From an uncultured Kiritimatiellota bacterium (GTDB lineage Bacteria > Verrucomicrobiota > Kiritimatiellia > RFP12 > UBA1067): a stretch of DNA of 64,000 bases. The position numbers and the translations under genes are program-made. The notes below the pieces were generated by a model. That model did no database searches, was not told the DNA's origin, and was given only the letters and a program-made list of their open reading frames with translations. Shown here in pieces: positions 18,566 through 26,456 of this stretch. Positions within the stretch are counted from its first letter, which is position 1, and each line of letters opens with the position of its first letter. The stretch is taken from positions 5,910 through 69,909 of the forward strand of contig CAKUCX010000012.1 in assembly GCA_934643865.1 (NCBI GenBank), written 5' to 3'.

Positions 18566-19260
18566 TGGGTCAGAAAGTCAACCCCACCGGCTTTCGCCTG
18601 CCGGTCAACCGTGCGTGGCGCAGCCGCTGGTTCGCCCCCAAGAAGGCGTTCGCGGAGTTCCTCGTCGAGGACCAGAAGATCCGCGAGTACGTGAAGAAGC
18701 GCTTCGTCGACGCGGGCCTCTCCAAGGTCATCATCGAGCGCTACGCCAACCGCGTGCGCGTCTCGCTGTTCAGCGCCCGCCCGGGCGTGATCATCGGCCG
18801 CAAGGGCCAGGACGTCGACAAGGTGCGCCAGGACCTCGCGAAGATGACCAAGAAGGAGGTCTACCTCGAGATCAAGGAGGTGCGCGTGCCGGACTGCGAC
18901 GCCCAGCTCGTCGCCGAGTCGATCGCCCAGCAGCTCGAAAAGCGCATCGCCCTCAAGCGCGCCCTGAAGCGCGCGCAGAAGGTCGCGATGGACATGGGCG
19001 TGGACGGCATCAAGGTGCATGCCGCGGGCCGCATCAACGGCGCGGAGATCGCGCGCGTCGAGTGGGGCCGCGAGGGCAAGGTGCCGCTCCATACGCTGCG
19101 CGCGAACATCGACTACGGCTTCGCCGAAGCCAACACCACGGCCGGCAAGATCGGCATCAAGGTGTGGATCTGCAAGAAAGAGGATTTCCAGCCCCGCCAG
19201 AGCCTCCGCCGCGACCGCGGCGAGCGCCGCGAGCGCGGAGATCGCAAGGAAGGGAGGTAG
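18565..19260 (+). CDS. rpsC: 30S ribosomal protein S3
   Basis: A 231-residue small-subunit protein at the mRNA entry. [20 protein letters not shown], the KH-type block [19 protein letters not shown] and [17 protein letters not shown] are all present. The tail is a basic [17 protein letters not shown] stretch. The ATG overlaps the rplV stop (TAATG). Confidence 0.97.
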   Translation: MGQKVNPTGFRLPVNRAWRSRWFAPKKAFAEFLVEDQKIREYVKKRFVDAGLSKVIIERYANRVRVSLFSARPGVIIGRKGQDVDKVRQDLAKMTKKEVYLEIKEVRVPDCDAQLVAESIAQQLEKRIALKRALKRAQKVAMDMGVDGIKVHAAGRINGAEIARVEWGREGKVPLHTLRANIDYGFAEANTTAGKIGIKVWICKKEDFQPRQSLRRDRGERRERGDRKEGR

Positions 19261-19263
19261 ACC

Positions 19264-19686
19264 ATGCCCCTGATGCCCAAGAGAGTCAAGTACCGCAAGC
19301 AGTCGAAGGGCAACCGCGGCGGCTACGCCACGTCCGGAACGGAACTCGCGTATGGCGAGTTCGGCCTGAAGGCGCTCACGCGCGGCTTCCTCACCGCCAC
19401 CCAGATCGAAGCCTGCCGCGTCGCGATCAACCGCGAGATGAAGCGCAAGGGCAAGCTCTGGATCCGCGTGTTCCCCGACAAGCCGATCACCCGCAAGCCG
19501 ATCGAAGTGCGCATGGGCGGCGGCAAGGGCAACCCCGAGTTCTGGGTCGCCGTCGTCCTCCCCGGCAAGGTCCTCTTTGAGGTCGGCGGCGTCTCGGAGG
19601 AGGTCGCCCGCGAATGCCTGCGCCTCGCCGCGACGAAGATCGGCATCCACACGAAACTCGTCACCCGTGCCGGAGTGAGAATCTGA
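19264..19686 (+). CDS. rplP: 50S ribosomal protein L16
   Basis: A 140-residue protein next to the A-site t[43 protein letters not shown] and [17 protein letters not shown] are diagnostic. It starts 3 bases after rpsC, with AGGGAGG in the rpsC end. Confidence 0.97.
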   Translation: MPLMPKRVKYRKQSKGNRGGYATSGTELAYGEFGLKALTRGFLTATQIEACRVAINREMKRKGKLWIRVFPDKPITRKPIEVRMGGGKGNPEFWVAVVLPGKVLFEVGGVSEEVARECLRLAATKIGIHTKLVTRAGVRI

Positions 19687-19886
19687 TGAAGACGAACGAA
19701 TTGAAGGAGCTCGGCGCAGATGAGCTCGCCGCGAAGATCCGCGAAGCCCGCAAGGCGCTCGCCGACCTGAAGCTGAAGCATGCGTCGAAGGTCGATGTTG
19801 AAAAGCCGGGGCGGATGCGCCTCATGCGCCGCGAGATCGCGCGCATGCTGACCGTCCAGAACATGGCGAAGAAGGAGGCCAGGTAA
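19686..19886 (+). CDS. rpmC: 50S ribosomal protein L29
   Basis: A 66-residue two-helix protein near the tunnel exit. [20 protein letters not shown] and the MRLMRREIARMLTVQNMAKK end fit the family. The ATG overlaps the rplP stop (TGATG). Confidence 0.95.
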   Translation: MKTNELKELGADELAAKIREARKALADLKLKHASKVDVEKPGRMRLMRREIARMLTVQNMAKKEAR

Positions 19887-19888
19887 CC

Positions 19889-20149
19889 ATGGCGAACGAA
19901 GTCACACGCGGCGCGCGCAAGCTCCGCAAGGGCCGGGTCGTCTCGAAGATGGGCATCAAGAGCGTCGTCGTCGAGGTGTCCTACCGCGAGCGGCACCCCC
20001 TCTACGGGAAGATCGTGATCCGCCGCAAGAAGTACCACGTCCACGACGAGGCCGACACCGCGAAGGTGGGCGACGAGGTCGTGATCATGGAGACGCGCCC
20101 GCTCAGCGCCACGAAGCGCTGGCGCATCGTCAAGGAAGAGGAGAAGTAG
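19889..20149 (+). CDS. rpsQ: 30S ribosomal protein S17
   Basis: An 86-residue small-subunit protein. GRVVSKMGIKSVVVEVSYRE and HPLYGKIVIRRKKYHVHDE are typical, and VIMETRPLSATKRWRIV is the conserved C-terminal block. AGGAGGCCAGG supplies the ribosome site. Confidence 0.97.
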   Translation: MANEVTRGARKLRKGRVVSKMGIKSVVVEVSYRERHPLYGKIVIRRKKYHVHDEADTAKVGDEVVIMETRPLSATKRWRIVKEEEK

Positions 20150-20152
20150 GCC

Positions 20153-20518
20153 ATGTTGCAGGAACTCTCCAACCTCGTCGTCGCGGACAACACGGGCGCC
20201 AAGCGCGCGATGTGCTTCCGCATTCTCAAGCAGCGCAAGGAGTACGCGCACCTCGGCGACATCATCCGTGTCGCCATCAAGGAGGCGTCCCCCACGGGCA
20301 CGATCCGCAAGGGCCAGGTCGCGACGGCGGTGATCATCCGCACGGGCGCGCAGATTGCCCGCGAGGACGGCCAGCGCGTCCACTTCGACCAGAACGCGTG
20401 CGTACTCGTCGATGCCAAGCTCAACCCCATCGGGTCCCGCGTGTTCGGGCCGGTGCCGCGCGAGCTGCGCGAGAAGAACTACATGAAAATCCTGTCCATG
20501 GCCCCGGAAGTGGTCTAA
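20153..20518 (+). CDS. rplN: 50S ribosomal protein L14
   Basis: A 121-residue protein of the subunit interface. It starts MLQELSNLVVADNTGAKRAM (MIQ or MLQ is usual), and GTRVFGPVPRELR-like sequence (IGSRVFGPVPRELREKNYMK) is intact. Three bases separate it from rpsQ. Confidence 0.97.
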   Translation: MLQELSNLVVADNTGAKRAMCFRILKQRKEYAHLGDIIRVAIKEASPTGTIRKGQVATAVIIRTGAQIAREDGQRVHFDQNACVLVDAKLNPIGSRVFGPVPRELREKNYMKILSMAPEVV

Positions 20519-20530
20519 GAGGAGCGCATC

Positions 20531-20866
20531 ATGAGTATCGCACGTATTCGCAAGGGCATCACGGTCATCGTGATCAACGGCAACGACGCGGGCCGCACGG
20601 GCACCGTCAGGAGCGTCAACCGCAAGGACGGCACCGCGATCGTCGAGGGTCTTAACCGGCACAAGAAGGCCGTCCGCCGCACGGAGCGCACGCAGGGCGG
20701 CCTGGTGGAGATGGAGTTCCCGATCCGCCTGTGCAAGCTGATGCCGTACGACGCCGAGACCAAGAAGGGCAGCCGCGTCGCCGTCGCCGAACAGGACGGC
20801 AAGAAGGCGCTCAAGCTCAAGGGCTCCGGCAAGATTGTCGCGTTCAAGTGGACCAAGGGAGCCTGA
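20531..20866 (+). CDS. rplX: 50S ribosomal protein L24
   Basis: A 111-residue assembly-initiator protein. A KOW-type segment is visible (IRKGITVIVINGNDAGRTG) and GGLVEMEFPIRLCKLMPYD fits the family. The ribosome site is AGAGGAGCG before ATG 20531. Confidence 0.94.
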   Translation: MSIARIRKGITVIVINGNDAGRTGTVRSVNRKDGTAIVEGLNRHKKAVRRTERTQGGLVEMEFPIRLCKLMPYDAETKKGSRVAVAEQDGKKALKLKGSGKIVAFKWTKGA

Positions 20867-20868
20867 TC

Positions 20869-21405
20869 ATGGCGAATCTGAAAGAAGAATACAACTCGCG
20901 CATCGTCGCCGAACTCGAGAAGAAGCTCGGGACGACGAACAAGATGCTCGTCCCCCGCCTCGAGAAGATCGTCGTCAACATGGGCTTCGGCATCGTCTCC
21001 AAGGACGAGCAGAAGGCCCTCGTGGACGATCTGGCGGTCATCACCGGCCAGAAGGCCATGCTCTGCCGCGCGAAGAAGTCCATCTCGAACTTCAAGCTGC
21101 GCGAGGGCATGGTCATCGGCGCGAAGGTCACCCTGCGCGGCGAGCGCATGTGGGAGTTCTGCGAGCGCCTCATCAACGCGGCGCTTCCGCGCATCCGCGA
21201 CTTCCGGGGCGTCCCGAACCGCGGCTTCGACGGGCGCGGCAACTACACGCTCGGCCTCAAGGACCACTCGATCTTCCCGGAAATCTTGGAGGTCGCGGGG
21301 CCCAACTCAGGTATGGACGTGACGTTCGTCACGACGGCCCAGGACAACAAGGCGGCCAAGGAGCTCCTCGCGGCTCTCGGCATGCCGTTTGCGGGGAGGA
21401 ACTAA
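20869..21405 (+). CDS. rplE: 50S ribosomal protein L5
   Basis: A 178-residue protein that binds 5S rRNA. LKEEYNSRIVAELEKKLG, KIVVNMGFG, FRGVPNRGFDGRGNYTLGLK and DHSIFPEI are family hallmarks. The start follows the rplX stop by 2 bases. Confidence 0.97.
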   Translation: MANLKEEYNSRIVAELEKKLGTTNKMLVPRLEKIVVNMGFGIVSKDEQKALVDDLAVITGQKAMLCRAKKSISNFKLREGMVIGAKVTLRGERMWEFCERLINAALPRIRDFRGVPNRGFDGRGNYTLGLKDHSIFPEILEVAGPNSGMDVTFVTTAQDNKAAKELLAALGMPFAGRN

Positions 21406-21408
21406 GCA

Positions 21409-21594
21409 ATGGCCAAGAAATGTCTGATGGAAAAGGCGAACCGCAAGCCGAAGTTCGGCGTGCGCGCCTACAACCGCTGCAAGCTCTGCGGCCGCCGCCA
21501 CGCCTACATGCGCAAGTTCGGCGTCTGCCGCCTGTGCTTCCGCGAGCTCGCCGTCAACGGCCTCGTCCCGGGCGTCACCAAGGCATCCTGGTAA
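21409..21594 (+). CDS. rpsN: 30S ribosomal protein S14, zinc-binding type
   Basis: A 61-residue protein of the short S14 form. The zinc ribbon is intact: [20 protein letters not shown]. The C-terminus is the usual LPGV(T)KASW-like [11 protein letters not shown]. The zinc-free long form is not seen in the window. Confidence 0.96.
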   Translation: MAKKCLMEKANRKPKFGVRAYNRCKLCGRRHAYMRKFGVCRLCFRELAVNGLVPGVTKASW

Positions 21595-21612
21595 CGGAAA
21601 GGAACTGAAGCA

Positions 21613-22005
21613 ATGATCATCGATCCCATTTCCGACATGCTGGTGTCGATCCGCAACGGCCTCAAGGCCCGCCTCGTGCAGGTCGCCGTGCCCGCGTCGA
21701 ACCTCAAGGCCGAGATCGCGAAGGTCATCAAGGCGGCCGGCTACATCCAGGACGCCTACATGACTGCGGACTTCCCGAGGAAGCTCGTCCTCACGCTGAA
21801 GTACTCGGACCGCGCCGAGCCCGCCATCCGCGGCCTCCAGCGCCAGTCCCGCCCCGGCCTGCGCAAGTTCGTCTCCTGCGCCGAGATCCCCGCCGTCCTC
21901 GACGGCATGGGCCTTGCGGTGCTCTCCACGTCGAAGGGCGTGATGAGCGGCGTGGACGCGAAGAAGCAGCGCCTCGGCGGCGAACTCATCTGCACCGTTT
22001 GGTAA
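21613..22005 (+). CDS. rpsH: 30S ribosomal protein S8
   Basis: A 130-residue protein binding 16S rRNA helix 21. DPISDMLVSIRNGLKARLVQ and the C-terminal VLSTSKGVMSGVDAKKQRLG block (family STSxGvMtdxeArxxxxGGE) are present, ending GGELICTVW. GGAAAGGAACTG is the ribosome site. Confidence 0.97.
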   Translation: MIIDPISDMLVSIRNGLKARLVQVAVPASNLKAEIAKVIKAAGYIQDAYMTADFPRKLVLTLKYSDRAEPAIRGLQRQSRPGLRKFVSCAEIPAVLDGMGLAVLSTSKGVMSGVDAKKQRLGGELICTVW

Positions 22006-22017
22006 GGAGCAAGGACC

Positions 22018-22554
22018 ATGTCTCGTATCGGTAAAGAACCCGTGACCCTCCCGGCCGGCGTCACCGCGACGGTGGACGGCCAGAAGGTCACCGTCAAGGG
22101 CAAGCTCGGCGAGCTTTCCTACGTCATGCACGCGGGCATCACCGCGGAGGTCAAGGACGGCAAGGTCCTCGTCGCCTGCGCGGACGACCGTCAGCTCGGC
22201 AACTTCCACGGCCTCGCCCGCGCCCTTATCAACAACAACGTGAAGGGCGTTTCGGAGGGCTACATGAAGAAGCTCACGATCGAGGGCACCGGCTTCAAGG
22301 CCGCGCTCCAGGGCGACGCGCTCTCCCTCTCGCTCGGCTTCGCCTCCCCCAAGATCTACGCGATTCCCGCCGGAATCAAGGTCACCGTCGAGAACGACGG
22401 CCTCCTCGTCACGGTTTCGGGCATCGACAAGGACAAGGTGGGCGAGGCCGCCGCGCGCATCCGCAGCTTCTATCCGGCCGAGCCCTACAAGGGCAAGGGC
22501 ATCAAGTACGAAGGCGAGCACATTCGCCGCAAACAGGGCAAGAAGGTGGCCTAG
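22018..22554 (+). CDS. rplF: 50S ribosomal protein L6
   Basis: A 178-residue protein near the factor-binding site. MSRIGKEPVTLPAGVTATV and the C-terminal EPYKGKGIKYEGEHIRRKQG are diagnostic. AAGGAGCAAGG is the ribosome site. Confidence 0.97.
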   Translation: MSRIGKEPVTLPAGVTATVDGQKVTVKGKLGELSYVMHAGITAEVKDGKVLVACADDRQLGNFHGLARALINNNVKGVSEGYMKKLTIEGTGFKAALQGDALSLSLGFASPKIYAIPAGIKVTVENDGLLVTVSGIDKDKVGEAAARIRSFYPAEPYKGKGIKYEGEHIRRKQGKKVA

Positions 22555-22585
22555 CCTGAAGGCTGCCTGATTCGGAGAAAGCACA

Positions 22586-22954
22586 ATGAGTTTCAACCGT
22601 AAGGACCAGCGCGCGAAGCGCCATCTTCGCATCCGTCGGCGCGTGATCGGCAGCGCGGAGAAGCCGCGCATGTCGATCTGCGTGACGAACAAGCACATGT
22701 ACGTGCAGTTCATCGACGACGCGGTCGGCAACACCCTCGCCGCCGCCACGTCCATCAAGGAGACGAAGTGCAACGTCGAGGTTGCGACGCGCCTTGGCGC
22801 CGCGGCCGCCGAGGCCGCCAAGGCGAAGGGCATCGTCCGGGTCGTCGTCGACCGCGGCGGCTTCAAGTTCACGGGCCGCGTCAAGGCCATCGTGGACGCC
22901 GCCGTCGCGAACGGCCTTTCGATCAGCGACAAACCCGCCAAGGAGGCTGAATAA
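22586..22954 (+). CDS. rplR: 50S ribosomal protein L18
   Basis: A 122-residue 5S rRNA-binding protein. RAKRHLRIRRRVIGSAEKPR and KHMYVQFIDDAVGNTLAAAT fit the family. The C-terminus (VDRGGFKFTGRVKAIVDAAV) corresponds to the usual FDRgGykYHGRVkAlAdaARe, with TGRV replacing HGRV. Confidence 0.95.
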   Translation: MSFNRKDQRAKRHLRIRRRVIGSAEKPRMSICVTNKHMYVQFIDDAVGNTLAAATSIKETKCNVEVATRLGAAAAEAAKAKGIVRVVVDRGGFKFTGRVKAIVDAAVANGLSISDKPAKEAE

Positions 22955-23478
22955 TGGCGATGAACCGTGACAAGCGCCGCAACGAGTCCGGCGCGAACGA
23001 CGACCTCGACGAGCGCGTCGTGTTCGTGAACCGCTGCGCGAAGACCGTCAAGGGCGGCCGGCGCATGTCCTTCTCCGCCGTCATCGTGGTCGGCGACCAC
23101 GCGGGCAAGGTCGGGGTGGGCTTCGGCAAGGCCAACGAGGTCTCCGACGCCATCCGCAAGGGCGGCGACGCGGCCCGCAAGGCCCTGCGCGCCGTCACGC
23201 TCCGAAAGGAGATGATCGGCGACAAGGTCGCGGGCATCACCGTCCCCCACGACGTGGCGGGAGACTGCGACGGCGGCCGCGTGCTGCTGAAGCCGGCCCC
23301 TGCCGGCACGGGTCTCATCGTCGGCGGCGGCATGCGCCCCGTCCTCGAGGCGGCCGGCATCCGCGACGCCGTCGGCAAGTCGCTCGGCTCCAAGAACCGC
23401 CTGAACGTGGTCAAGGCCACGCTTGACGCGCTCTCGAAGCTCCGCTCCGCCGAGGAGATCGCGGCCATCCGCGCGTAG
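22954..23478 (+). CDS. rpsE: 30S ribosomal protein S5
   Basis: A 174-residue protein of the decoding region. ERVVFVNRCAKTVKGGRRMS, VGVGFGKANEV, PAPAGTGLIVGGGMRPVLEA and SLGSKNRLNVVKAT are hallmarks. The ATG overlaps the rplR stop (TAATG). The next gene in most genomes, rpmD (L30), is missing: only 65 bases separate rpsE and rplO. Confidence 0.97.
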   Translation: MAMNRDKRRNESGANDDLDERVVFVNRCAKTVKGGRRMSFSAVIVVGDHAGKVGVGFGKANEVSDAIRKGGDAARKALRAVTLRKEMIGDKVAGITVPHDVAGDCDGGRVLLKPAPAGTGLIVGGGMRPVLEAAGIRDAVGKSLGSKNRLNVVKATLDALSKLRSAEEIAAIRA

Positions 23479-23543
23479 GTCGGAAAGGACGGGGGAACCT
23501 CAGTTCCTCCGCACACCTTCAATTAGGATAAGGAATTTTAGCT

Positions 23544-23981
23544 ATGGATCTTTCCTCTCTGACAAACACCCCCGGCGCCCGCAGGCGCGCCAAGCGCGTC
23601 GGCCGCGGCTGCGGTTCGGGCATGGGCAAGACCAGCACGCGGGGCCACAAGGGCCAGAACGCCCGCAAGGGCCACAAGCAGAAGCTCGGCTTCGAGGGCG
23701 GCCAGATGCCGCTCGTGCGCCGTCTGCCCAAGCGCGGCTTCAACAACTTCGAGTTCCGCGCCGCCGCCTTCGGCGTCAACGTCTCGACGCTGGAGAAGCG
23801 CTTCGAGGCGGGCGACGAGATCACCGTCGCGGCGCTCGCGGCCAAGGGCCTCACGGACAACAAGCGCCCGCGCGTGAAGATCCTCGGCACGGGCGAGCTG
23901 ACCAAGAAGCTCACGGTCAAGGTTCCGTGCTCCGCCTCCGCGAAGGCGAAGATCGAGGCCGCCGGCGGCTCCGTCGCCTAA
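23544..23981 (+). CDS. rplO: 50S ribosomal protein L15
   Basis: A 145-residue large-subunit assembly protein. PGARRRAKRVGRGCGSGMGK, TSTRGHKGQNARKG and FEGGQMPLVRRLPKRGF are characteristic. AGGATAAGGAATT precedes the ATG. A terminator-like hairpin follows 45 bases after the stop. Confidence 0.97.
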   Translation: MDLSSLTNTPGARRRAKRVGRGCGSGMGKTSTRGHKGQNARKGHKQKLGFEGGQMPLVRRLPKRGFNNFEFRAAAFGVNVSTLEKRFEAGDEITVAALAAKGLTDNKRPRVKILGTGELTKKLTVKVPCSASAKAKIEAAGGSVA

Positions 23982-24026
23982 GGCCCAGCCGTCCGGGCGC
24001 GCGGCGCGCGTCCGCGTCCGGATGAA

Positions 24027-24070
24027 GGGACTCTTGGGGGCGTCCGCCCCGGAGTCCCCTCGCCTTTTTT
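24027..24070 (+). terminator. Terminator or attenuator between rplO and secY
   Basis: GGGACTC (24027-24033) pairs with GAGTCCC (24052-24058), and inside it GGGGC pairs with GCCCC. CTCGCC and a T6 run (24065-24070) follow. It probably terminates part of the ribosomal transcripts before secY. Confidence 0.75.
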
Positions 24071-24098
24071 ACCGCCATCCTCTTCGGAGAACTACGCA

Positions 24099-25523
24099 AT
24101 GTCAATGTTCAAGGGCTTTTCCAACGCCTTCAAGATCCCCGAGCTGCGCACGAAGATCCTCGTCACGCTCGGCCTCGTGGCCGTCTGCCGCCTCATCTCC
24201 CTGATCCCGACGCCCGGCGTCGACTGGATGGCCCTGCAGACGGCGATCGACACGGCGCGCGCGAGCAACCAGGCCGGCGGCATCTTCGGCATGTTCGACG
24301 CCTTCACGGGCGGCTCGTTCGCCGTGTGCGCGATCGGCTCGCTCTCCATCTGGCCGTACATCTCGGCGCAGATCGTCATCCAGCTTCTTTCGTCGGTGAT
24401 CCCCTCCCTTGAGAAGCTGAAGAAGGAGGGCGAGTCCGGCCGGCAGCAGCTCTCGCAGATCACGCGCTACCTCGCGATCGTCATCTGCGTGCTGCAGGCC
24501 TGGCTCGTCTCCGTCTCGCTCATGAACCCGGTGCAGCTCGCCGGTCTCCTGGGCATCCAGGACGCGGGCGTCGTCGAGGCGCTGAAGAAGGTCGTCGTGA
24601 ACCCGGGCCTCGGCTTCCAGCTCATGACGGTGATCGGCATGACCTCCGCGACGCTCTTCATCATGTGGATCGCGGACCAGATCACGACGTTCGGCATCGG
24701 CAACGGCGGCTCGCTGATCATCATGATCAACATCACCTCCCGCCTCCCCGACGCGATCAAGGACGCCTGGCGCCGCTACTTCGGCCAGGGCGACGAGCAG
24801 GCCTACGGCAGCATCACCGAGCTCGCGCTCCTGCTCCTCTTCGGCTTTACGGTCGTCATGGGAACCGTGCTGCTCACGCAGGGCGTGCGCAAGGTCGCCA
24901 TCCACGCGACGCGCCGCACGCTCGGCGGCGGCAACACCTACGGGATGCAGCAGACGTACATGCCGCTGCGGGTGAACTACACGGGCGTCATGCCGATCAT
25001 CTTCGCCCAGCCGCTCCTGCAGCTGCCGGCCGTCCTGCTCACGAAGATCCCGCCGGACAAGACCGGGTTCCTCGGCGGGCTGCGCTACTTCGGCATGCAG
25101 CTCGGCGACCTCGGCAGCCCCACGCACATCGTCCTCTACGCGGCGGTCATCCTCTTCTTCGCGTTCTTCTGGGTTGCGACGCAGTTCAACGCGATCGAGA
25201 TCTCCGAGAACCTCAAGAAGGACGGCTCGTACATCCCCGGCATCCGTCCGGGCCTCGCGACGGCCGAGTACCTCGACGCCGTGATGACGCGCATCACGCT
25301 CATCGGCGGCGTGGGCCTCCTCCTCGTCGCGATCGTCCCGCAGCTGCTGAGCGGCATGATGGGCGTGCCGGGCTCCGTCGCGGCGTTCTTCGGCGGCACG
25401 TCGCTGCTGATCATCGTGGGCGTCGCCCTCGACACGCTGCGCGTCATGGAGTCCCACCTCCTCGTGCGCAAGTACGACGGCTTCCTCCGCCACGGCTCCC
25501 TGCGCGGGCGCGGCGGCATGTAG
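24099..25523 (+). CDS. secY: Preprotein translocase subunit SecY
   Basis: A 474-residue inner-membrane channel for Sec export; 435-460 residues is usual. Ten hydrophobic segments are visible. LIPTPGVDW, GSLSIWPYISAQIVIQLLSS, GIGNGGSLIIMINI and NYTGVMPIIFAQPLLQLPA are SecY hallmarks. The C-terminal DTLRVMESHLLVRKYDGFLR is complete. It starts 117 bases after rplO, beyond a terminator-like hairpin, so expression may be tuned separately. The usual followers (adk, map, infA, rpmJ, rpsM, rpsK, rpoA) are absent; the next gene is convergent. Confidence 0.97.
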   Translation: MSMFKGFSNAFKIPELRTKILVTLGLVAVCRLISLIPTPGVDWMALQTAIDTARASNQAGGIFGMFDAFTGGSFAVCAIGSLSIWPYISAQIVIQLLSSVIPSLEKLKKEGESGRQQLSQITRYLAIVICVLQAWLVSVSLMNPVQLAGLLGIQDAGVVEALKKVVVNPGLGFQLMTVIGMTSATLFIMWIADQITTFGIGNGGSLIIMINITSRLPDAIKDAWRRYFGQGDEQAYGSITELALLLLFGFTVVMGTVLLTQGVRKVAIHATRRTLGGGNTYGMQQTYMPLRVNYTGVMPIIFAQPLLQLPAVLLTKIPPDKTGFLGGLRYFGMQLGDLGSPTHIVLYAAVILFFAFFWVATQFNAIEISENLKKDGSYIPGIRPGLATAEYLDAVMTRITLIGGVGLLLVAIVPQLLSGMMGVPGSVAAFFGGTSLLIIVGVALDTLRVMESHLLVRKYDGFLRHGSLRGRGGM

Positions 25524-25552
25524 GCGCCCCGGAGGCCGGCGGCGTCCCTCCC

Positions 25553-26434
25553 TCACATGCGCGGCTCGTCGTCGTCCACGGCGCCAAAGCCGCGCGGGCC
25601 GTAGATGCCGTTCCCGGAACTGATGAAGGCGGAGTGCGTCTTCTCGTCCACCCAGCCCTTTGCGCCGCCGGCGCGGTAGGGCTGGTGGAACGCCTCCACG
25701 TGTCCGTCGAGGAAGGCCATGTTGCAGTGGCGCGCCGTGCCCGACCCGTGCCGGAACGCCTGGGTCCCGGCCTTTCGCAGGGAGGCGGGCGAATTGTCGT
25801 ACGTCTTGTCCTGGAAGGGCGCGCGCATGAACTTGTTCGGGCCGCCCACGTAGCCCCCGTCGCCGAAGACGACGACGCGCGAAGGATGCGTGACGGCGGA
25901 GAAGGCCGTCGGGTAGCGCCGCCGCGCGCGGTCGTTCTCGACGTAGCCGAGAAAGCAGACGTTGTAGTTGTAGCCCGTGAAGCGGTTGCCGTCCCAGTTG
26001 TCGGAAGTGCCCGCGCGGCACTTCGGACACCCGAGGACGGATTCCGCGCGGATGTCCCCGAACATCTCGCCGCAGCGCCATCCCGCGCCGTCCGCCGCCG
26101 TCCTGCGGAAGTCCCAGCAGAACGTCTTGTATTCGCTCCAGCGGGCGACGCCGTGCCGCGCGGGATCCTCCCGCGCGTACTTCAGGCGGTGCCACGCGCT
26201 GTCCAGGTAGTTGGCTTCATGCTGCGCGGGGCTGATCATCCCCCACGGGAAGAAGCCCTCGGTCATTGCGTAGTTTTGGCAGAGGATGGCGAGCTGGCGG
26301 AGGTTCGACCGGCAGGCGGTGTCAAGCCCCGCCTCCCGCGCCTGTGAAATCGCGGGGAGGAGGGCCGCGCCCACCAGCGCCGCCAGTCCGATCACGAGCA
26401 CCAGCTCGAAGAGGGTGAATCCGCGTCGATCCAT
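25553..26434 (-). CDS. Pseudopilin-like protein with prepilin N-terminus
   Basis: A 293-residue protein with a type IV prepilin/type II secretion N-terminus: MDRRG then FTLFELVLVIGLAALVGAALLPA, so a prepilin peptidase should cut after Gly5. The body is large and Cys-containing. GTARHCNMAFLDGHVEAFHQ near residue 235 resembles the PVC-group H-X9-DG motif, with an altered spacing. Such proteins are abundant in Planctomycetota, Verrucomicrobiota and Lentisphaerota (recalled). It starts 22 bases after the stop of the riboswitch-controlled gene on the same strand, so it is probably co-transcribed. ATG 26434 is chosen because it places the prepilin motif at the N-terminus. Confidence 0.8.
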   Translation of the reverse strand: MDRRGFTLFELVLVIGLAALVGAALLPAISQAREAGLDTACRSNLRQLAILCQNYAMTEGFFPWGMISPAQHEANYLDSAWHRLKYAREDPARHGVARWSEYKTFCWDFRRTAADGAGWRCGEMFGDIRAESVLGCPKCRAGTSDNWDGNRFTGYNYNVCFLGYVENDRARRRYPTAFSAVTHPSRVVVFGDGGYVGGPNKFMRAPFQDKTYDNSPASLRKAGTQAFRHGSGTARHCNMAFLDGHVEAFHQPYRAGGAKGWVDEKTHSAFISSGNGIYGPRGFGAVDDDEPRM

Positions 26435-26456
26435 CGTGCGCCGCTCGGGCAGGAGG

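Noticed and set aside
16777..19650. A 957-codon open frame on the minus strand across rplW to rplP
   Set aside because: It is antisense to well-supported ribosomal genes and rich in Arg, Ala and Leu, as expected from GC-rich shadow frames. The same applies to 1015-3228, 12585-14912, 29520-32051 and other long antisense frames.
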